DNA of 64,000 nucleotides. Origin: Sphingobacteriales bacterium. GTDB taxonomy: Bacteria; Bacteroidota; Bacteroidia; Sphingobacteriales; Sphingobacteriaceae. The stretch lies in NCBI GenBank assembly GCA_025353765.1, contig JANXOD010000008.1, positions 372,001 through 436,000 on the forward strand, in the 5' to 3' direction. Shown here in pieces: positions 1 to 8,214 of this stretch. The translations under genes and the position numbers were made by a program. The notes beneath the pieces were generated by a model. That model saw nothing but the letters and a program-made list of their open reading frames with translations. It was not told where the DNA came from and did not search any database. Positions within the stretch are counted from its first letter, which is position 1. Every line of letters starts with the position of its first letter.

Positions 1-432
1 AGATGTAGCTGGTGATTTAGATGTACTAGCTGGTTTTTTAACGACTGGTTTAGGCGCTGGGTTCGCTTTTACAGTTACTGCTTTAGTAGCTTTTGCAACT
101 ACTTTTTTCGCTTTAGCAACAGCTTTAGGAGCTATTTTTTGAGGAGCTGTAACTGCTTTTTTAACAACTTTAGTAACTTTACCTTTTTTAGAATTACTTT
201 CAATTTTATCTTCTACTGCACCTTTAACTTCTTGAAACTTATCAGCAAGCTTTTTAGCTAATCCTTTACTTGCTTTTTTAATGTCTTTAGATAGCTTTCC
301 GGCATCGTGCCCTAAGCCTTTAATAACTTCCATAAACTTCTCAGAAATACTCGTCTCTAATTGTTTTTTCACAGCACGTTTAATTTGTTTTTTTGCTGGT
401 TTCTTAGTTGTTTTAGCTTTATTTGCTTTCAT
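1..432 (-). CDS. Lys/Ala-rich histone H1-like protein, C-terminus cut by the window edge
   Basis: The reverse strand reads 144 codons without a stop from an ATG at 432 to the window edge, so the C-terminus is missing. The start reads MKANKAKTTKKPAKKQ. The first 25 residues are very basic, residues 25-85 form a mixed-charge probably helical part, and from about 85 on there are repeated KKAV, KAKKVVAKA and PKPVVKKPA blocks like eukaryotic histone H1 tails and bacterial AlgP/Hc1-like proteins. Such proteins usually bind DNA non-specifically and help compact the nucleoid; that role is inferred from composition alone. It is divergent from yajQ, with about 90 nt between the two start codons. Confidence 0.72.
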   Translation of the reverse strand, partial: MKANKAKTTKKPAKKQIKRAVKKQLETSISEKFMEVIKGLGHDAGKLSKDIKKASKGLAKKLADKFQEVKGAVEDKIESNSKKGKVTKVVKKAVTAPQKIAPKAVAKAKKVVAKATKAVTVKANPAPKPVVKKPASTSKSPATS

Positions 433-524
433 AATTTAAGGTTTGCTTAACTTTACCATTAATGAGTATTTAGTTAATAACTAAATGTATCAATAAAATT
501 TAATTTACCAATAGAATAATAATT

Positions 525-1016
525 ATGCCAACATTTGATATTGTAAGTAAAATTGATAGTCAGACACTTGACAATGCAATTAATACCGCTAAGAAAGAAA
601 TTCTAAATCGCTATGATTTTAATGATTCTAAAAGCACAGTTGAGCTGGATAAAAAAACCAATGAAATAACTATTGTTACCGAAAATGACATGCGTTTAAA
701 GGCGATACAAGATGCTATTATTTCCAGAATGGTTAAACATAATCTTGATCCAGGAAGCATGGATTTAGGAAAAGAAGAATACGCATCCGGCAATATGCTT
801 CGTAAAGAGATAAAGATTAAAGAAGGAATTGATAAAGAAGCCGCTAAGAAGATTGTTAAAAAAATAAAAGATAGTGGCTTAAAAGTACAGGCATCTATTA
901 TGGATGATCAGGTGCGTGTACAGGCAAAAAAAATAGATGATTTGCAGGCTGTTATTTCCTTGTGCCGTTCAGAAGATTTCGGGCAACCTCTGCAGTATAT
1001 TAATATGCGTAATTAG
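525..1016 (+). CDS. yajQ: YajQ family nucleotide-binding protein (DUF520)
   Basis: The 163-residue protein opens with MPTFDIVSKID, the hallmark of the YajQ/DUF520 family, and has the full family length. The family folds into two ferredoxin-like repeats. Some members bind cyclic di-GMP or other nucleotides; which ligand this one binds cannot be told from sequence. It has no signal peptide and should be cytosolic. A HEAT-like gene starts 25 nt downstream on the same strand, so the two may be co-transcribed. Confidence 0.93.
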   Translation: MPTFDIVSKIDSQTLDNAINTAKKEILNRYDFNDSKSTVELDKKTNEITIVTENDMRLKAIQDAIISRMVKHNLDPGSMDLGKEEYASGNMLRKEIKIKEGIDKEAAKKIVKKIKDSGLKVQASIMDDQVRVQAKKIDDLQAVISLCRSEDFGQPLQYINMRN

Positions 1017-1041
1017 TATTCCCAATTATTCTTATTGGGGA

Positions 1042-1557
1042 ATGAAAACAGATTGGCTCAAAATTGCAATTAAAGCAGGTTCAATAGATCCCAAAACAAA
1101 TATTGAAATCGGGGGTAAGGATGTAGCGCAGAAGGCATTAGAAGAAGCATTGGGTAATGATTGGATCAGAGAAACGGTTAAGCATGCTTTAGCTTTTAAA
1201 AAAGGATCCGAACTGGCTATGAATTGTTTAAGGCTTCTCTGTTCTGAAAAAGCAACTATTTACGCTTATCAAATTTACCAATCAGAACAAGGCCAAAAAG
1301 CTATAGATGCAGTTTGGTTAATTCAACATATTTCTAATTCTGTTTCATTAAAATGGATAGAAGAATTCTTAAATGATGAAAATGTATCTGTATGCGGAAT
1401 TGGAGTTCTCGACCAATTGCTTTATAACGAGAAAATTAGTTATGACGAGTTTGTGGAAAACCTACTTCATAAAGCTGAATGCCATGCTATTGAGAATGTA
1501 AGGGAACAGGCAGAATTTATGAGACGATACTTGAAGAAAGGATCTGATTTTTTATAG
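1042..1557 (+). CDS. HEAT-repeat-like hypothetical protein
   Basis: I start this gene at the ATG at 1042 (MKTDWLKIAIKAG); a longer frame opens at 937 but would run inside yajQ. The 171 residues are predicted to be mostly alpha-helical, with repeating amphipathic helices such as ALAFKKGSELAMNCLRLL and SLKWIEEFLND, which resembles a short HEAT-type solenoid. No catalytic motif or signal peptide is visible. It may be an adaptor or an immunity-like protein, but I do not recognise the family and assign no function. Confidence 0.6.
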   Translation: MKTDWLKIAIKAGSIDPKTNIEIGGKDVAQKALEEALGNDWIRETVKHALAFKKGSELAMNCLRLLCSEKATIYAYQIYQSEQGQKAIDAVWLIQHISNSVSLKWIEEFLNDENVSVCGIGVLDQLLYNEKISYDEFVENLLHKAECHAIENVREQAEFMRRYLKKGSDFL

Positions 1558-1585
1558 CCTATTTAAATAACCAATTTAACGAAAA

Positions 1586-2647
1586 TTACATTTTCATTAA
1601 CCAATTTACGTGCCCATTTGAAACATCCATGGAGAGTATAAATCCATAAAAAGCCAAAATTGCTTTGTCTTTATAAAAGAATGCTTTTGCAAATTTAGGT
1701 TCGGGATTTAAAAAATTACCAATCTTTAAGTTGTGTTGTTTGGCCTCCCATAAAAGTTTTCCATCTAAAGAAAGGCATCTCAAAATGAAGGCTTTCTTAT
1801 CCAATGTTTCATAACTCATGATAATACTCTTTCCTGATGGTTCATCAAACAGTATTGATTCAGGAGCCAGAAAAGTAAGATCTTTATTAATTACATGCCC
1901 GGTTTGATCAATCATATTTTGTTTTATAGCTCCATTAAAAGTAACTCCGTTCTTCTTGTCTTTTTTCGAAATATCATAGCCTAAATTTTCTGCAATTCTT
2001 TCTATAGGATGATCAATTTTTACATTAGCTACCGGATCAATTGAAATATTAAGACCATCTTTTGATTTAACATCAAACAATGATGTTTTAGGGTTAAATT
2101 TATATTGGTAGACTCCCTTTGCCAGATCAGGAAATTTTTTCATTAAATTTTCCTCATTAACTGTGATGCGAGTTTTACCACTCATTAAATCCATCCCAAT
2201 AATCTCTTTATTTATAGACAGCCAAACAAGGTGATTTTTATTCCCAAGAACTTCACACTTATTCATAATAAGCCTGCGAAATAGTTTTGTACCTGAATCC
2301 AGAGTCAAACCCTGTATTTTATAAGCTATCTCAGTACCACCACCTGGTGCCAGGTTCTCAGAAACTCCCCAAGAGTTCATACTCCATATAACATTATCCT
2401 CTTGTGCAACCACTTCAAAATTATCTGTAGCATAACCATAGCCGGTAAAATAGGGATTGATGTAGTTCAAAAACAGGTATGACAATATAAATAAAACGCC
2501 AAGAACGGATACCGAAAGAGGGATTTTTGTTGTCCGGCCTTCTATAAAAAGCCAAAGTGCAGCCCCAATAAAGATTGAAATAAATATGCACCAAACACTA
2601 TAAACATGTAAAAGTGTAACAGTAAAATTTAGAAATGATTCTATCAT
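1586..2647 (-). CDS. Membrane-anchored PA2928-like protein, paralog 1 of 3
   Basis: This 353-residue protein has two N-terminal hydrophobic segments (about residues 10-35 and 43-63) and then a beta-rich extracytoplasmic part beginning near GYGYATDNFEVVAQED. Phrases such as GLTLDSGTKLFRRL, VWLSINKEIIGMDLMSG and LSLDGKLLWEAKQH resemble the blades of PQQ-like beta propellers and the PA2928 family. The family has no established function. It is the last of three head-to-tail paralogs on this strand, the others starting at 3757 and 4973, so the set arose by tandem duplication. It probably senses or binds something at the outer face of the inner membrane, which is only a guess. Confidence 0.62.
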   Translation of the reverse strand: MIESFLNFTVTLLHVYSVWCIFISIFIGAALWLFIEGRTTKIPLSVSVLGVLFILSYLFLNYINPYFTGYGYATDNFEVVAQEDNVIWSMNSWGVSENLAPGGGTEIAYKIQGLTLDSGTKLFRRLIMNKCEVLGNKNHLVWLSINKEIIGMDLMSGKTRITVNEENLMKKFPDLAKGVYQYKFNPKTSLFDVKSKDGLNISIDPVANVKIDHPIERIAENLGYDISKKDKKNGVTFNGAIKQNMIDQTGHVINKDLTFLAPESILFDEPSGKSIIMSYETLDKKAFILRCLSLDGKLLWEAKQHNLKIGNFLNPEPKFAKAFFYKDKAILAFYGFILSMDVSNGHVNWLMKM

Positions 2648-2680
2648 ATTTGTAATTTTAGAATAGATAACAATTAAATA

Positions 2681-3757
2681 CTACATTCTCGTTAGCCAAT
2701 TTAAATGACCGTTTGAAACATTTAAAGAAAATACAAATCCGTAAAAAGCCATGATCACTTTATCTTTATACAAAAAAGCTTTTTCAAACCTGGGCTCTGA
2801 ATTAAAAAAATCGCCCACTTTTAAGTCGTGTTGTTTAGCTTCCCATAATAGTTTCCCATCTAAAGACAAGTATCTTAAAACAAATTTCTTCTTATCCAGT
2901 GTTTCGTAACTCATCACTAAAGCTCTTTCGGATGCTTTATCAAATAATAGAAATTCACCTTTCAGAAAAGTTAAATCTTCATTAAGTATATGCCCATTTG
3001 CATCGGTCAGTTTTTGCCTTATATCACCTTTAAAAGTAATTTTACGGCGAAGAGTATCTAAATTTCCAGCATCATGTTCGCTTTTTGTCAGGGATGTAGC
3101 AGCATGATCAATTTTTATATTCGCTACCGGATCAATAGAGATGCTAGTTCCATCTTTTGATACCACATCAACCAAGGAGGTATTAGTATTATACTTATAT
3201 TCATAAACTCCTTTAGCAAGCTCAGGAAATTTTTCCATTAAATTTTGCTCGTTTATGGTAATTCGGGTTTCCCCGCTCATCAGATCCATCCCAAGCACCT
3301 CTTTTCCTGTAGAAACCCAAACGAGATGATTTTTATCGCCAAGAGCTTTAAACTCATAGGGAATAAGTTTTCTAAATAGCTTTGTACCAGAGTCAAGGTT
3401 TAAACCCTGTACTCTATAAATTGCTACTCCACCGCCTCCTGTTGCTCCTCCTCCTGGTGTTGTTCGATAATCAATGCCCCACAAAATATTATCTTCCTGA
3501 GCAACTACTTCAAAGTTATCTACAGCATAGCCATAACCTCCATGTCTAGGATTAAGGTCAAACACAAAAAAAGCGCAGGCTATAGGAAAAACTGCAAAAA
3601 TCAGGGTAATCCATAGAAATACTGTAGATGATAGCTTTATCTTACATGCTTTTGCACCAATAACAATTACAAATCCAAGAAAGATCAAAACAGCCATAAT
3701 CCATAGACCATAAGCTTCACAAAACGTTATACTAAAATCTAAACAGGATTCTAACAT
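2681..3757 (-). CDS. Membrane-anchored PA2928-like protein, paralog 2 of 3
   Basis: The 358-residue middle paralog has the same plan as its neighbours: two hydrophobic N-terminal helices, then GYGYAVDNFEVVAQEDN and a blade-like beta domain ending NVSNGHLNWLTRM. It differs from the others by a Gly-rich insertion near residue 100 (TTPGGGATGGGGVA) and by a distinct central segment around residues 225-245. It is separated by 33 nt from paralog 1 and 85 nt from paralog 3, so one transcript could cover all three. No catalytic motif is visible. Confidence 0.6.
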   Translation of the reverse strand: MLESCLDFSITFCEAYGLWIMAVLIFLGFVIVIGAKACKIKLSSTVFLWITLIFAVFPIACAFFVFDLNPRHGGYGYAVDNFEVVAQEDNILWGIDYRTTPGGGATGGGGVAIYRVQGLNLDSGTKLFRKLIPYEFKALGDKNHLVWVSTGKEVLGMDLMSGETRITINEQNLMEKFPELAKGVYEYKYNTNTSLVDVVSKDGTSISIDPVANIKIDHAATSLTKSEHDAGNLDTLRRKITFKGDIRQKLTDANGHILNEDLTFLKGEFLLFDKASERALVMSYETLDKKKFVLRYLSLDGKLLWEAKQHDLKVGDFFNSEPRFEKAFLYKDKVIMAFYGFVFSLNVSNGHLNWLTRM

Positions 3758-3842
3758 CTTTATAATTTCGAAAATATTGGCAATTTAAAAATGCATTAAT
3801 TTGAAATTAGGGAAAATAAAAGTAACTCAAAATAAATTAGAG

Positions 3843-4973
3843 TTACATTCTTGTTAACCAATTTACGTGGCCGTTTGAGGCATTTAAAGAAACTACAAAG
3901 CCCTCAAATGCTACAATTAATTTATCTTTGTAAACAGAAGCATTTGAAAATTTCGGTTCCGAATTAAAAAAATCTCCAATTTTCAAATCGTGCTGTTTAG
4001 CTTCCCACAGAAGTTCCCCATTTAAAGACACACATCTCAAAATAAACTCCTTTCTATCCAACGTTTCATAACTCATTAACAGAAGTTTTGAAGATGGTTT
4101 ATCGAACAATAGAAAACTACCTTCCAGAAAAGTCAAATCATTATTTAAGATATGCCCGTCTTTATCAATCAATTTGTTCCTTGAGTCTTCTCTATCAAAG
4201 GCAAAAGCTGTACTATAGTATTCTGAACTATCACTTAGTTTTTCTGAAATACCATAATGTTCATCAATTTTATATTTAGAATCTGTTACTGGTTCAATAG
4301 GATGATCAACCTTTTTATTGGTAGTGGGATCTACTGATATGCGAAAGCCATCTTTTGACAAAACATCAAATAAAGACGTTTTTGGATTAAAGTTATATTG
4401 ATAGATCCCTTTTGCCAGAACAGGAAATTTTTCTATCAAACTTTTTTCATTGATAGCAATTCGGGTTTTACCACTCCTAAGATCCATTCCAACAAAATCT
4501 TTATCCTTGGAAGTCCAAACAATACCATTTTTTGAACCTACAACAGGCGCAACGTGATTTTTTATAAGCCTTCGGAATAATTTTCTACCAGAATCAAGAT
4601 TTAGACCCTGAATTCTATAAATTGTTGGGCCACTGCGTCTAACACCTGATATAACCCATCGGTTCATCCCCCATAAAATATTATCTTCCTGAGCAACTAC
4701 TTCAAATTTATCAGTAGAATAACCATAACCAAGGTAATATGGATTAATTTGGGATACAAAAAACCAGCATCCAAAAACTAAACATAAAAAAACTATGATC
4801 CCTATGGATACTTTACGAGGTAGGTATTTTTGCTGATCTTCTTTCTTTTTACGATTTTCTACAACAGCTCCAGTAAAAACTCCAATCATGACAATACATA
4901 TCAAAGCCATTCCACACCAAATACCATAAACTTGAAAAAATGTAACACAAAAATCTAAAAGGGATACTAGCAT
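3843..4973 (-). CDS. Membrane-anchored PA2928-like protein, paralog 3 of 3
   Basis: At 376 residues this is the longest and first-transcribed of the three tandem paralogs. It has an N-terminal helix, a short basic cytoplasmic loop (ENRKKKEDQQKYLPRK), a second helix and then the beta-rich part from about residue 80, starting at GYGYSTDKFEVVAQEDN. A central insertion around residues 235-260 (DEHYGISEKLSDSSEYY) is absent from the other two. The shared ending (NASNGHVNWLTRM) and shared blade phrases show common descent. It follows the gene at 4990-6300 by 16 nt and may share its transcript. Confidence 0.6.
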   Translation of the reverse strand: MLVSLLDFCVTFFQVYGIWCGMALICIVMIGVFTGAVVENRKKKEDQQKYLPRKVSIGIIVFLCLVFGCWFFVSQINPYYLGYGYSTDKFEVVAQEDNILWGMNRWVISGVRRSGPTIYRIQGLNLDSGRKLFRRLIKNHVAPVVGSKNGIVWTSKDKDFVGMDLRSGKTRIAINEKSLIEKFPVLAKGIYQYNFNPKTSLFDVLSKDGFRISVDPTTNKKVDHPIEPVTDSKYKIDEHYGISEKLSDSSEYYSTAFAFDREDSRNKLIDKDGHILNNDLTFLEGSFLLFDKPSSKLLLMSYETLDRKEFILRCVSLNGELLWEAKQHDLKIGDFFNSEPKFSNASVYKDKLIVAFEGFVVSLNASNGHVNWLTRM

Positions 4974-4989
4974 CTTTATAATATATTAA

Positions 4990-6300
4990 TTAAACCGTTT
5001 TCACATCTTTTGTATCATATTCATCAATATCTGTGATATAACCATTTTGTATTAGAAATTCAAATAACGGTTTTGCCTCTGCGGAGACCGGCATATTATG
5101 AGTAGTGATAATTTGATTATTTTTTTTATTTAAATACGGGTAAGCATACAATTTAACATTTTTACTAAACAAATCACTAATGTAGGCCAATAAACCATCG
5201 GTATAATTCTCTCCGTAATTTTTAGAATTGAAAATATTTTTAAGGTTGGCAATATTAGTAGATATGCCCACATTGTTAGGTTTACAACGTGATAAGTATT
5301 GAGCCAATTTATGGTTTCGGGTAAAGTTTGAAACAATTACATGGTTACCTGTTGCACATAATTCTTCTGCCCGTTTAGCAAAAATTTGCAAATCTTCATT
5401 GATGGGTTCTGTATGGTCATCCAGCAGATTAGTCATTAATACCTCTATCAAAACAATAATATTCTCATCACTAACCTGTTGTGAGCGTTTAAATTGTTCT
5501 ACAGCACGGTTAAATAAATCAAAATTAGGAGTTGATTTTTGTCCGAATTTGGTACGCAAAATCATGACATCCTTTTTGTATAAAATGTCTTTTGATTGCC
5601 TGGCAATACCATCAGCATCAAAAATGGCAGCTCCGGAAAACCCTTTAGCAATAAGATAAAGATTTACTAAACGATCATTCGCATTTTTAAATATTGGCCC
5701 GTTAAGACTCACCAAATCAATTTCCACTGAACCTACAGAAAGATTATCTACCAAAGATTCGATCATTGCCTTTACATCATGATGATAGAAATAGGCTGCA
5801 TAAACTAAATTTACACCTAAAATACCAAGCACATTTTGCTGCAAATTAGAATCGCTGTCGAGTAAACGAACATGGAAAATAATATCATTAGGTTCTCCGC
5901 CAGGAGTTATCTGGAATCGAATTCCAAGCCATCCATGCGGATCATTCGTTTTATTGAAATTAAGTGTAGTAACGGTATCTGCAAAAGCGAAGAAAGTTTT
6001 GCCTTCATATTTGGGGCCGAATAAACGTTCCGTAAGCAGTTCAAACTCATGGTAGAGCATTTTATCCAATCGTGATTTGGTTACATACCTACCAGATTCC
6101 TCTACTCCATAGATAGAATTACTGAAAACCATATCGTAGGCCGACATTGTTTTTGCTATTGTACCAGACGCAGCACCGGCTGTAAAAAAATTACGGGCTA
6201 CTTCCTGCCCTGCTCCTATTTCGGCAAATGTGCCATAAATAGCTTCATCCAAATTAATTTTTAATGCTTTTCTTTTTGTTTCTAAAATTTCCCTGGGCAT
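4990..6300 (-). CDS. Conserved protein of unknown function
   Basis: The 436-residue cytosolic protein starts MPREILETKRKALKINLDEAIYGTFAEIGAGQEVARNFF. I know this start as conserved among Bacteroidota homologs annotated inconsistently, and I cannot name a verified function. It has a Gly/Ala-rich stretch (TAGAASGTIAKTMSAYDMVF, residues about 41-60) and a central part with VVDNLSVGSVEIDLV-like alternating hydrophobics. There is no signal peptide and no membrane helix. It is transcribed ahead of the three PA2928-like paralogs with a 16-nt gap, so it probably heads a four-gene transcript. Confidence 0.55.
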   Translation of the reverse strand: MPREILETKRKALKINLDEAIYGTFAEIGAGQEVARNFFTAGAASGTIAKTMSAYDMVFSNSIYGVEESGRYVTKSRLDKMLYHEFELLTERLFGPKYEGKTFFAFADTVTTLNFNKTNDPHGWLGIRFQITPGGEPNDIIFHVRLLDSDSNLQQNVLGILGVNLVYAAYFYHHDVKAMIESLVDNLSVGSVEIDLVSLNGPIFKNANDRLVNLYLIAKGFSGAAIFDADGIARQSKDILYKKDVMILRTKFGQKSTPNFDLFNRAVEQFKRSQQVSDENIIVLIEVLMTNLLDDHTEPINEDLQIFAKRAEELCATGNHVIVSNFTRNHKLAQYLSRCKPNNVGISTNIANLKNIFNSKNYGENYTDGLLAYISDLFSKNVKLYAYPYLNKKNNQIITTHNMPVSAEAKPLFEFLIQNGYITDIDEYDTKDVKTV

Positions 6301-6344
6301 GCTGTAAAATTACAAACATTTGGCATTGGCAAAGCATGCAAAAT

Positions 6345-6379
6345 AAAAAGGCATCTGGAATATCTCCGAACGCCTTTTA
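6345..6379 (-). terminator. Rho-independent terminator after hsp20
   Basis: AAAAGGC at 6346-6352 pairs with GCCTTTT at 6372-6378. Read on the minus strand the hairpin is followed by TTTTTATTTT. It lies between the stop of the Hsp20 gene and the start of the next minus-strand gene, so it would end hsp20 transcription. Confidence 0.7.
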
Positions 6380-6410
6380 CCAATCAGGAAATAACAAAAT
6401 TATTTAACCC

Positions 6411-6851
6411 TTATCTTACAGAAATTTGCTTAGCCTGCATCTTTGCGTCTTCTTTTTTAGCAATTTTAATTTCAAGTACTCCATCGTTATATTCTGCGTC
6501 TATATGTTCCGGATCAGCAGAATCCGGCAACGTAAATGTTCGCACAAAAGACATATAACTATATTCGCGTTTGTTATACCTTTTATCTTCTTCTCTATTT
6601 TCTTCCTTTTTCTCGACAGAAATAGTCAATAAATTTTTATCCAGGTTTATTTTAAAGTCATCCTTTTTCATTCCGGGAGCCGCTAACTCTATACGATATT
6701 CATTCTCTGTCTCTGCAATATTAACTGCAGGAACACGGGATATCATTCGGTCTGATAAAAATGAATCATTAAACAATGATTCGAAAACATCACTAAATAT
6801 TGGACTTAATGCTGTGTCTCGGTTTCCATTTGTGAATTTTACTAGTGCCAT
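6411..6851 (-). CDS. Hsp20/alpha-crystallin small heat shock protein
   Basis: The 146-residue protein has a short N-terminal arm, an alpha-crystallin domain from about residue 38 to 133 (VNIAETENEYRIELAAPGMK, then LLTISVEKKEE and FTLPDSADPEHIDAEYNDG VLEIKIAK in order) and the C-terminal KQISVR tail with the I-x-V motif that packs between dimers. Small heat shock proteins hold unfolding proteins without ATP. The start is backed by a perfect AGGAGG 8 nt upstream, rare in this phylum. The gene stands alone between a terminator and the divergent thioesterase gene. Confidence 0.94.
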   Translation of the reverse strand: MALVKFTNGNRDTALSPIFSDVFESLFNDSFLSDRMISRVPAVNIAETENEYRIELAAPGMKKDDFKINLDKNLLTISVEKKEENREEDKRYNKREYSYMSFVRTFTLPDSADPEHIDAEYNDGVLEIKIAKKEDAKMQAKQISVR

Positions 6852-6859
6852 TTTTAATT

Positions 6860-6865
6860 CCTCCT
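6860..6865 (-). promoter_or_regulatory. Unusually strong Shine-Dalgarno of hsp20
   Basis: The minus strand reads AGGAGG 8 nt before the ATG at 6851. Most genes in this window, as usual in Bacteroidota, lack a clear Shine-Dalgarno, so a perfect one suggests this gene is set for high translation, which fits a chaperone needed quickly under stress. Confidence 0.75.
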
Positions 6866-6973
6866 ATGCTTATTTGTTAATCTATATTTGTAATTAAACA
6901 ATCGGAATACCGCCTCCGTTTTAAAAATTATAAATATTTTTAGAATAAAATCGCATTAGATATATTCACATCC

Positions 6974-7408
6974 ATGATCACTTTAACAGGATTTAATTAT
7001 AAAACTTCAATACCTATTCGTTTTGCAGATATTGATGCTTTTGGACATGTAAATAATGCTATTTATTTAACCTATTTTGAGATTGCCAGAAGCATTTATT
7101 GGAAAGAAATCATCAAATGGGATTGGGATGCCATGGGAATTATTGTAGGCAGGGCAGAAATAGATTTCTTGAAGCCCATCACCCTAAATGATGAAGTCAT
7201 TGCTTATGTGCGTACCTCCAGAATTGGGAACAGCAGTTTTGACCTGGAGTATGCTTTAGTTAAACTCAACGATGGAAAAGAAGAATTATGTACTACTGGC
7301 AAAACGATTTGCATTGCATTTAACTATCGGCTAAACCAACCTGCTTCTATTCCCGCATTGCATCGTATTAAAATGCAGGAGTTCGAAAGATTAAACGATT
7401 ATATCTGA
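6974..7408 (+). CDS. Acyl-CoA thioesterase, hotdog fold (YbgC/FadM-like)
   Basis: The 144-residue protein contains IPIRFADIDAFGHVNNAIYL (residues 14-33), the 4-hydroxybenzoyl-CoA thioesterase motif with the catalytic Asp followed by GHVNN. The rest matches a single hotdog domain of normal length. It likely hydrolyses acyl-CoA in the cytosol; the chain-length preference cannot be read from sequence. Its last 10 nt overlap the convergent mgtC-like gene. Confidence 0.9.
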   Translation: MITLTGFNYKTSIPIRFADIDAFGHVNNAIYLTYFEIARSIYWKEIIKWDWDAMGIIVGRAEIDFLKPITLNDEVIAYVRTSRIGNSSFDLEYALVKLNDGKEELCTTGKTICIAFNYRLNQPASIPALHRIKMQEFERLNDYI

Positions 7409-8025
7409 TATATTTCATCCAGGTTAATCAGCTTCTCATTTAGAATTTTCATTCTCTTTTTATTACCCGAAACTTCCAGAGTAGCTACTAATCGGTTATC
7501 CCGTTTAGAAACTTGTACTCTTTTTGATTTCAGTTTATTTTCATCAATCAGTTTTTCAATCATATACAAATTGTCCAAATCGGTATTTGTAAAAACAATA
7601 GTAAATACTTTACGATTGTTCATCACATCAATCAGAACTTCTACGCGACTAAACAAGGATAAAATAATGAGTATAATACCGGCTAAAAGAAGCCCCAGAG
7701 AGTAATCTGAAATACCAATGACCATTCCTATGGCTGCAGCTATCCAAATTACAGCGGCAGTTGTTAATCCTTTTACATAAAAATTATCTTTAAAGATGAC
7801 ACCAGCACCAATAAAACCTATACCTGTTATGATGTTCGCTGCAATACGGTCATCACTTCCTTTCATGTGTTGAGATACAATGGTAAATATGGTGGCTCCC
7901 AAACAAATTAAAATAATAGTTCTGAAACCTGCCGATTTATTTTGATATTCCCGCTCTAAACCCAGAATACTCCCGCAAAGAATTGAAATTAGTATTTTAA
8001 CCAGATCACTATGTACGATTTCCAT
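7399..8025 (-). CDS. MgtC/SapB family inner-membrane protein
   Basis: The 208-residue protein has the MgtC N-terminal membrane domain of four to five helices (residues 8-130) with the family signature GSILGLEREYQNKSAGFRT and GIGFIGAGVIFKD, followed by a soluble C-terminal domain of about 70 residues. MgtC-family proteins modulate cation homeostasis or F-type ATPase in some species; the role here is unknown. It overlaps the end of the convergent thioesterase gene by 10 nt. Confidence 0.9.
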   Translation of the reverse strand: MEIVHSDLVKILISILCGSILGLEREYQNKSAGFRTIILICLGATIFTIVSQHMKGSDDRIAANIITGIGFIGAGVIFKDNFYVKGLTTAAVIWIAAAIGMVIGISDYSLGLLLAGIILIILSLFSRVEVLIDVMNNRKVFTIVFTNTDLDNLYMIEKLIDENKLKSKRVQVSKRDNRLVATLEVSGNKKRMKILNEKLINLDEIYQI

Positions 8026-8082
8026 ATATGTTTATGAATTATAGTTCATTAGTCTATTTAGTATCATTATCTATCTCCACCA

Positions 8083-8185
8083 TGTCATCCCGAACCTGAA
8101 AGGTGAGGAAACTTATTTATTTTAATATTACTTTACTTTTACTACTAAGGAGTTTCCTCCTCATTATCATTTGTTCGGAATGACA
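8083..8185. repeat. Long imperfect inverted repeat (REP-like intergenic element)
   Basis: The left arm TGTCATCCCGAAC (8083-8095) with AGGAAACT (8106-8113) is the mirror of AGTTTCCT (8151-8158) and GTTCGGAATGACA (8173-8185). The arms fold into a long interrupted stem around an AT-rich loop. It lies between the starts-and-ends of mgtC and the glcD-like gene and codes for nothing. TGTCATCCCGAAC-type palindromes recur in many Bacteroidota genomes; only one copy is visible here. Confidence 0.7.
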
Positions 8186-8214
8186 GTTTTGTTTCTCCTT
8201 CGCTACTACTCATT

